A stretch of 64,000 nt of DNA from Paenibacillus faecis. GTDB lineage: Bacteria; Bacillota; Bacilli; Paenibacillales; Paenibacillaceae. The DNA lies in the NCBI RefSeq assembly GCF_008084145.1, contig NZ_VSDO01000005.1, forward strand, positions 248,001 through 312,000, given 5' to 3'. The notes under the pieces were generated by a model, which saw nothing but the letters and a program-made list of their open reading frames with translations, was not told the origin of the DNA and did not search any database. How positions within the stretch are numbered: the stretch's first letter is position 1; each line of letters opens with the position of its first letter. Positions 59,788 to 64,000 of this stretch are shown one piece after another. The translations under genes were made by a program, and so were the position numbers.

Positions 59788-60672
59788 ATGAAGAGTTTAC
59801 AGCAAAGAAAGGAAACTAGAGATGCCTGGCTGATGATGTTCCCTGCGCTAATTATTTTATTGGTCATTGCGGTTTATCCGATTTTAAGGACATTTTGGTT
59901 AAGTCTGCATGAAATGGTGTTAACAGACCCGGGCTCAGGATATCCATTCGTCGGTTTAAAAAATTATTCGGATATATTTCGGGATGGGAGAGCGGGAGCA
60001 TCGATTTTTTTCACCTTTAAATTTACGATAGCGACCGTTTTTTTTGAATTAGTCGTCGGCTTTGCTGCGGCGATGATTATGAACAAAACGTTTAAAGGCA
60101 GAGGGCTGGTTAGAGCGGCGATTCTTATTCCATGGGCGATTCCGACTACCGTATCGGCCTTGATGTGGAAATTTATATATAACGACCAGTACGGTTTGTT
60201 TAATGATGTACTTTACAGACTTGGGATGATCGATGGCTATCGAGCTTGGTTAAGCACGGAAAGCGGTACATTTATGGCGCTGGTGATAGCGGATGTTTGG
60301 AAGACGGCTCCGTTTATGGCGTTGCTTATCTTGGCGGGGCTGCAAATGATTCCCGGCGATTTGTATGAATCGGCAAAAATCGACGGCGCCAATTCTTTTC
60401 AGGCATTCGTAAAAATTACTTTACCGATGGTCAAGAGCACCGTGCTCGTCGCTCTTCTTTTCAGAACAATCGACGCGTTCAGGGTATTCGATTTGGTTTC
60501 TGTCATGACCGGCGGGGCAAACGGTTCGGAAAGCGTATCTTTATATGCTTACACCCACCTCATGAAGTTCCTGAATTTCGGTTATGGTTCGGCGCTGTCC
60601 GTTCTGATCTTTTTGGTTGTATTTGCCATTAGCTTAATTTATATGAAATCGATCGGCAAAAATCTTGCCTAA
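59788..60672 (+). CDS. Sugar ABC transporter permease (MalF/UgpA-like)
   Basis: A 294-residue permease with six hydrophobic segments and the EAA loop YESAKIDGANSFQAFVKITL near 195, which docks to the shared ATPase. The upstream in-frame ATG at 59725 is rejected because it reads through the hairpin; ATG 59788 with AAGGAG upstream is used. No ATPase gene is in the operon, so a shared MsmK-type ATPase elsewhere is expected. Confidence 0.92.
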   Translation: MKSLQQRKETRDAWLMMFPALIILLVIAVYPILRTFWLSLHEMVLTDPGSGYPFVGLKNYSDIFRDGRAGASIFFTFKFTIATVFFELVVGFAAAMIMNKTFKGRGLVRAAILIPWAIPTTVSALMWKFIYNDQYGLFNDVLYRLGMIDGYRAWLSTESGTFMALVIADVWKTAPFMALLILAGLQMIPGDLYESAKIDGANSFQAFVKITLPMVKSTVLVALLFRTIDAFRVFDLVSVMTGGANGSESVSLYAYTHLMKFLNFGYGSALSVLIFLVVFAISLIYMKSIGKNLA

Positions 60673-60698
60673 TATATTTGGAAAGGGGGAAGGTTACG

Positions 60699-61538
60699 GT
60701 GGATCTTAAGGTATCGAGAACGTTTAAGTCGAGCTTATTATATGTGCTGGTTTTATTGTTTTTAGCCTTCATTTTGCTGCCCTACATCTGGCAATTTTTA
60801 ACGTCAATCAAACCGCTTGCGGAGATATCCGCTATTCCGGCCAAATGGATACCCAGCACAATGAACGTAGAATACTATTTTAATGTTTTCCAGAAACATC
60901 CGTTTGCCAGGTATTTATTGAACAGTGCGGTTGTTGCGACGATCACCACGGTTGTAAGCATTTTAATCGGCGCATCGGCATCCTATGCCTTGGCGAGACT
61001 GCGCTTTAAAGGGAAAAAGGTCATCCTGCTGTCGATCCTGACGATTTCCATGTTTCCGACGATCTCCACAGTCAGCCCATTATTTTTAATTTTGAAAAAT
61101 ATGAACCTGCTAAATACTTATGCCGGTCTAGTTATCCCTTATACCACATTTGCCTTGCCTATGGCGATCTGGTTGTTAACGAACTTCTTCAGCCAACTGC
61201 CGAAGGGGTTCGAAGAAGCGGCGACCATCGATGGTTGTTCCAGATTGCAAACTTTTTTCAGAATTATGCTGCCGCTCATTAAACCCGCCACCTTTTCGGT
61301 AGGCCTGTTGGTTTTTATCAATTCCTGGAATGAGTATATTTATAGTTTGACTTTCATGACGGATGACAGCATGCGCACGGTACCGGTGGGGATTGCGTTG
61401 TTTCCCAGCAATTATGAACTGCCATGGGGTGACATGGCGGCGGCATCGATTGTGGTCACGGTTCCGCTTATCGTGTTGGTTTTAATCTTCCAGCAGAAAA
61501 TCATCGCCGGCTTAACCTCCGGGGGAATCAAAGGATAA
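60699..61538 (+). CDS. Sugar ABC transporter permease (MalG/UgpE-like)
   Basis: A 279-residue permease: six hydrophobic segments starting LLYVLVLLFLAFILLPYIWQ, and the EAA loop FEEAATIDGCSRLQTFFRIM near 175. GTG 60699, 5 bases after GGGGGAAGG, is chosen over a TTG at 60678. It pairs with the preceding permease and the binding protein to form the importer. Confidence 0.92.
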   Translation: MDLKVSRTFKSSLLYVLVLLFLAFILLPYIWQFLTSIKPLAEISAIPAKWIPSTMNVEYYFNVFQKHPFARYLLNSAVVATITTVVSILIGASASYALARLRFKGKKVILLSILTISMFPTISTVSPLFLILKNMNLLNTYAGLVIPYTTFALPMAIWLLTNFFSQLPKGFEEAATIDGCSRLQTFFRIMLPLIKPATFSVGLLVFINSWNEYIYSLTFMTDDSMRTVPVGIALFPSNYELPWGDMAAASIVVTVPLIVLVLIFQQKIIAGLTSGGIKG

Positions 61539-61559
61539 AACAGCAAAGGGAGAATGAGG

Positions 61560-62639
61560 ATGAGTAAAATTAAATTTGGTCTTATCGGTTCAGGATGGAG
61601 AGCCGAATTTTACATTCGTATCGCAAAGGCCCTTCCCGAGAGGTTCGAATTAACCGGGGTGCTGATCCGCAGCCGGGAAAAAGGGGAAGCATTCGCGCGG
61701 AAGTTTGGAGTTAACGTCGTCCAGTCGCTGGACGAGCTAATGAAGGGCGAGCCTGATTTTGTGGTGTTATCCGTCAAAAGAGGGATTGTTACCGATTATT
61801 TAATCGATATATTTAAAAAGAGAATCCCCGTCTTGTGCGAGACCCCGCCGGGAGAAACGGTAGAGGCCTTGGAAGAACTGTGGGAACAAGCCAATCAATA
61901 TAACGCCAGAATTCAGATCGCCGAACAGTACTTCGTACAACCGCTGTATGCCGCTTGGTTAAAAGTGATCCGGGACGGTAAACTCGGGGAAGTCAGCAAT
62001 ATCAATCTATCGTCCCTGCATGGATATCACGGCGTCAGCATCATCAGGAAGTTTTTGGACGCGGGATATGAAAATTGCATGATCTACGGGAAAAGGTTTT
62101 CCTTCGAGGTGACGGAAACCTACGGACGTGAAGGTATGGACTTGGACGGGAAGATTTTTTCCTGTACCAGGGACCGTTTGACTTTGGAATTCGACCACGG
62201 GAAAGTCGCGTTTTTTGATTTTTCCGATCCGGCGCAATACCACTCGTTTATCCGTACCCGCCAACTGACCGTGCAAGGCGTAAGAGGCGAGATCGACGAC
62301 TTGACCGTTCGGTACCTCACGTCCGATAACGTGCCGGTAACTCAGGAATTAAACCGTATCGACTTAGGTAAATACAATAATCAGGAATGGTCCCACAACG
62401 GAATCATGTTGGGCGAAGAGTTCGTGTACAGGAATCCGTTTGCGAATGCCCGATTGAACGATGATGAAATTGCCGTGTCCACATGCCTGGATCGGATGGG
62501 TGAATACCTGGCCACGGGGACCGATTTTTATTCTTTAAAAGAAGCGCTGCAAGATACTTATATTTCTTTGATGATGGACACGGCGCTTAAAAATCCGAAC
62601 CAAGAAGTAAGAACTTCAACAAGAATATGGGCAAAGTAA
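61560..62639 (+). CDS. Gfo/Idh/MocA family oxidoreductase
   Basis: A 359-residue NAD(P)-dependent dehydrogenase-like protein: Rossmann motif FGLIGSGWRAEFYIRIA at 5-21, then the usual EKP region reads CETPPGETVEALEELW near 96. The catalytic-site Lys of EKP is replaced by Thr, so the chemistry may differ from classical sugar dehydrogenases. ATG 61560 has AAAGGGAG at normal distance; ATG 61554 is too close. The gene contains an exact copy of the operator core at 62088. Confidence 0.88.
   Translation: MSKIKFGLIGSGWRAEFYIRIAKALPERFELTGVLIRSREKGEAFARKFGVNVVQSLDELMKGEPDFVVLSVKRGIVTDYLIDIFKKRIPVLCETPPGETVEALEELWEQANQYNARIQIAEQYFVQPLYAAWLKVIRDGKLGEVSNINLSSLHGYHGVSIIRKFLDAGYENCMIYGKRFSFEVTETYGREGMDLDGKIFSCTRDRLTLEFDHGKVAFFDFSDPAQYHSFIRTRQLTVQGVRGEIDDLTVRYLTSDNVPVTQELNRIDLGKYNNQEWSHNGIMLGEEFVYRNPFANARLNDDEIAVSTCLDRMGEYLATGTDFYSLKEALQDTYISLMMDTALKNPNQEVRTSTRIWAK
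62088..62103. promoter_or_regulatory. Intragenic operator-like copy
   Basis: gggaaaaggttttcct, identical over 16 bases to the leader site at 58300, lies inside the oxidoreductase gene (codons for YGKRFSF). A possible auxiliary repressor site. Confidence 0.5.
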
Positions 62640-62660
62640 TCGGATTCCGGGGGGACTGGC

Positions 62661-63620
62661 ATGTTTAATTTTGATCATCGCATCGAGCTTAGAAACAGCG
62701 TAAACGATCTGTTCATGGCGGGAGAAATTCTGATCGATATGATCTCCGCGGATTATAATGATAATTCGACAAGCGGTACTTATCATCGTTTTTTTGGCGG
62801 GTCGCCCTCCAATATCGCGATGAACGCGAAGAAATTGGGGATACGGGCGGTTGTTGCCTCGGCTACGGGGGAAGACGGGCTAGGTTCTTATCTAATTCAT
62901 GAATTAGAAAACGCCGGAATCGATACGGGATATGTTCAAAGGGCGGCTGATTATTCCACAAGCATGGTTGTCGTAACCAAAAGCCGCTCCACACCGATTC
63001 CTATTTTTTACCGGGGCGCGGATTATCATCTGTCTTACACCCCGGAGCTTGAAGAGGGTTTGAAAAACTCCAAAATCGTACATTTTTCCTGCTGGCCCCT
63101 ATCCAGAAGACCGGCGAGAGACACGATTGAAAAGATCATAGCCACCGCCAAAATGAATAATTTATTGGTCTGTTTTGATCCGAACTATCATCCGATGCTG
63201 TGGGAAGACGGTGAGGATGGCGTCCGATATGTGAAGTCGATCATCGGGAAGGTGGATATTGTAAAACCGTCCGAAGACGATGCGGAAAGATTGTTTGGAA
63301 AACAAACTCCAGAACGTTATCTGGAAACGTTTCTGAAGCTAGGCGCGAAACTCGTCATCCTAACCTTGGGAAAAGACGGCGCCGTGGTTTCCAACGGTAC
63401 GGAAACCGTCCGCTTCGACACCTTGGCTACCGAGGTGGCGGATACGACGGGCGCGGGAGACGCTTTTTGGTCGGGATTTTACGCGGCGGCTATAAAAGGT
63501 TATCCCATCAGACAAGCCTTGGCCCTGGGGTTTGCGGTCAGCGCCTATAAGTTGAAATATACCGGCGCCATTGTCGATTTGCCAAGGCTGGAAGTTATTA
63601 AAAACATGTATGGATTATAG
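62661..63620 (+). CDS. PfkB family carbohydrate kinase
   Basis: A 319-residue ribokinase/fructokinase-type kinase: N-terminal sugar-binding GEILIDMISAD and GGSPSNIAMNAKKLG near 42, C-terminal DTTGAGDAFWSGF with catalytic Asp267. It phosphorylates a monosaccharide, plausibly the fructose released by the downstream phosphorylase. GGGGGGA precedes the ATG. Confidence 0.92.
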   Translation: MFNFDHRIELRNSVNDLFMAGEILIDMISADYNDNSTSGTYHRFFGGSPSNIAMNAKKLGIRAVVASATGEDGLGSYLIHELENAGIDTGYVQRAADYSTSMVVVTKSRSTPIPIFYRGADYHLSYTPELEEGLKNSKIVHFSCWPLSRRPARDTIEKIIATAKMNNLLVCFDPNYHPMLWEDGEDGVRYVKSIIGKVDIVKPSEDDAERLFGKQTPERYLETFLKLGAKLVILTLGKDGAVVSNGTETVRFDTLATEVADTTGAGDAFWSGFYAAAIKGYPIRQALALGFAVSAYKLKYTGAIVDLPRLEVIKNMYGL

Positions 63621-63631
63621 GAGGAAAACAA

Positions 63632-64000
63632 GTGACAGTCCAAAACCAAGTGCAGCTGATCACGTATCCGGATTCGTTGGGAGGTGATTTAAAGACGCTC
63701 AACCGCGTTCTCTCCACGTATTTTTCGGATATTTTTAAAGGCGGGATTCATATCCTTCCGCCGTTTCCTTCTTCGGGAGACCGGGGGTTTGCTCCGCTTA
63801 CGTATCTGGAAATCGATCCGAATTTCGGTACCTGGGACGATGTGAAAGCGATTGGCGAGAAGTCTGACGTATTGGTCGATTTGATGGTGAATCATATTTC
63901 GCGGCAGTCGGAGTATTTTCAGGATTTTCTCCAAAAAGGCCGGAAATCCGAGTACGCTGATTATTTTATTACGCTGGATAAGATTTGGCGAGACGGGGAA
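63632..64000 (+). CDS. Sucrose-phosphorylase-like GH13_18 enzyme, 3' truncated by the window
   Basis: Only the first 123 codons lie in the window. The sequence QLITYPDSLGGDLKTLNRVL, GGIHILPPFPSSGDRGFAPL, YLEIDPNFGTWDD and DVLVDLMVNHISRQSEYF is the N-terminus of GH13 subfamily 18 phosphorylases (sucrose, sucrose-6-phosphate or glucosylglycerate phosphorylase). They split a glucoside with phosphate to glucose 1-phosphate. GTG start with GGAGG 8 bases upstream, 11 bases after the kinase stop. Confidence 0.9.
   Translation, partial: MTVQNQVQLITYPDSLGGDLKTLNRVLSTYFSDIFKGGIHILPPFPSSGDRGFAPLTYLEIDPNFGTWDDVKAIGEKSDVLVDLMVNHISRQSEYFQDFLQKGRKSEYADYFITLDKIWRDGE

Overview
The window looks like chromosomal DNA of a Paenibacillus-type member of the Bacillota. 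Genes have strong AGGAGG-type ribosome binding sites and GTG and TTG starts are common. Lipoproteins are abundant, and there are secreted glycan-active enzymes (GH11 xylanase, GH3 enzyme, CBM-bearing lytic enzyme), PadR/MerR/LacI regulators and a DedA/PssA pair. The assignment is by inference from gene content; no rRNA or tRNA gene was seen.

Layout. 0-9.7 kb: defence region, with an unknown gene, a PD-(D/E)XK nuclease-like gene and a complete Wadjet (SMC-type anti-plasmid) operon in the order jetD-jetA-jetB-jetC. 10-23 kb: GNAT acetyltransferase, PQQ-type sugar dehydrogenase-like protein, a CBM + crystallin-like + lytic transglycosylase enzyme, a tRNA-dihydrouridine synthase, a PadR/CPBP pair, a MerR/carboxymuconolactone decarboxylase pair with a clear MerR operator, a short UvrA-like ABC protein with a WYL regulator, and two DUF genes. 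23-29 kb: accessory, decaying DNA with pseudogenes (DUF2750, XRE fragment, a frameshifted gene), a lipoprotein, a RhuM-family protein, a type I toxin and two copies of an interspersed repeat. 29-45 kb: MerR/ABC exporter, stalk-domain protein, xylanase, FGE-like lipoprotein, pssA-dedA-response regulator-histidine kinase cluster, alkylation-repair-like protein, SMI1/KNR4 protein, PadR/BtrH-like pair, a third repeat copy and two hypothetical genes. 45-48 kb: an IS630-family element, then an XRE/TPR regulator followed after one base by a 42-codon secreted peptide gene. This is a probable RRNPP quorum-sensing pair resembling AloR/AloP. 48-57 kb: CPBP protease, MerR, LacI, GH3 enzyme, a palindrome-rich repeat field, an unusual SDR, a candidate structured RNA and a lipoprotein. 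57-64 kb: a sugar catabolic operon (LacI repressor, ABC importer, Gfo/Idh oxidoreductase, PfkB kinase, GH13_18 phosphorylase running off the window) with a 30-bp palindromic operator at its promoter.

The most interesting items are the RRNPP regulator/peptide pair, the type I toxin with a sequestered ribosome binding site, a four-copy interspersed repeat built from TGCARATYTGCA cores, the multi-site LacI operator architecture of the sugar operon, a MerR gene that seems to start at ATT, and a promoter-hairpin-terminated transcript of about 190 nt that I cannot assign to a known RNA family.
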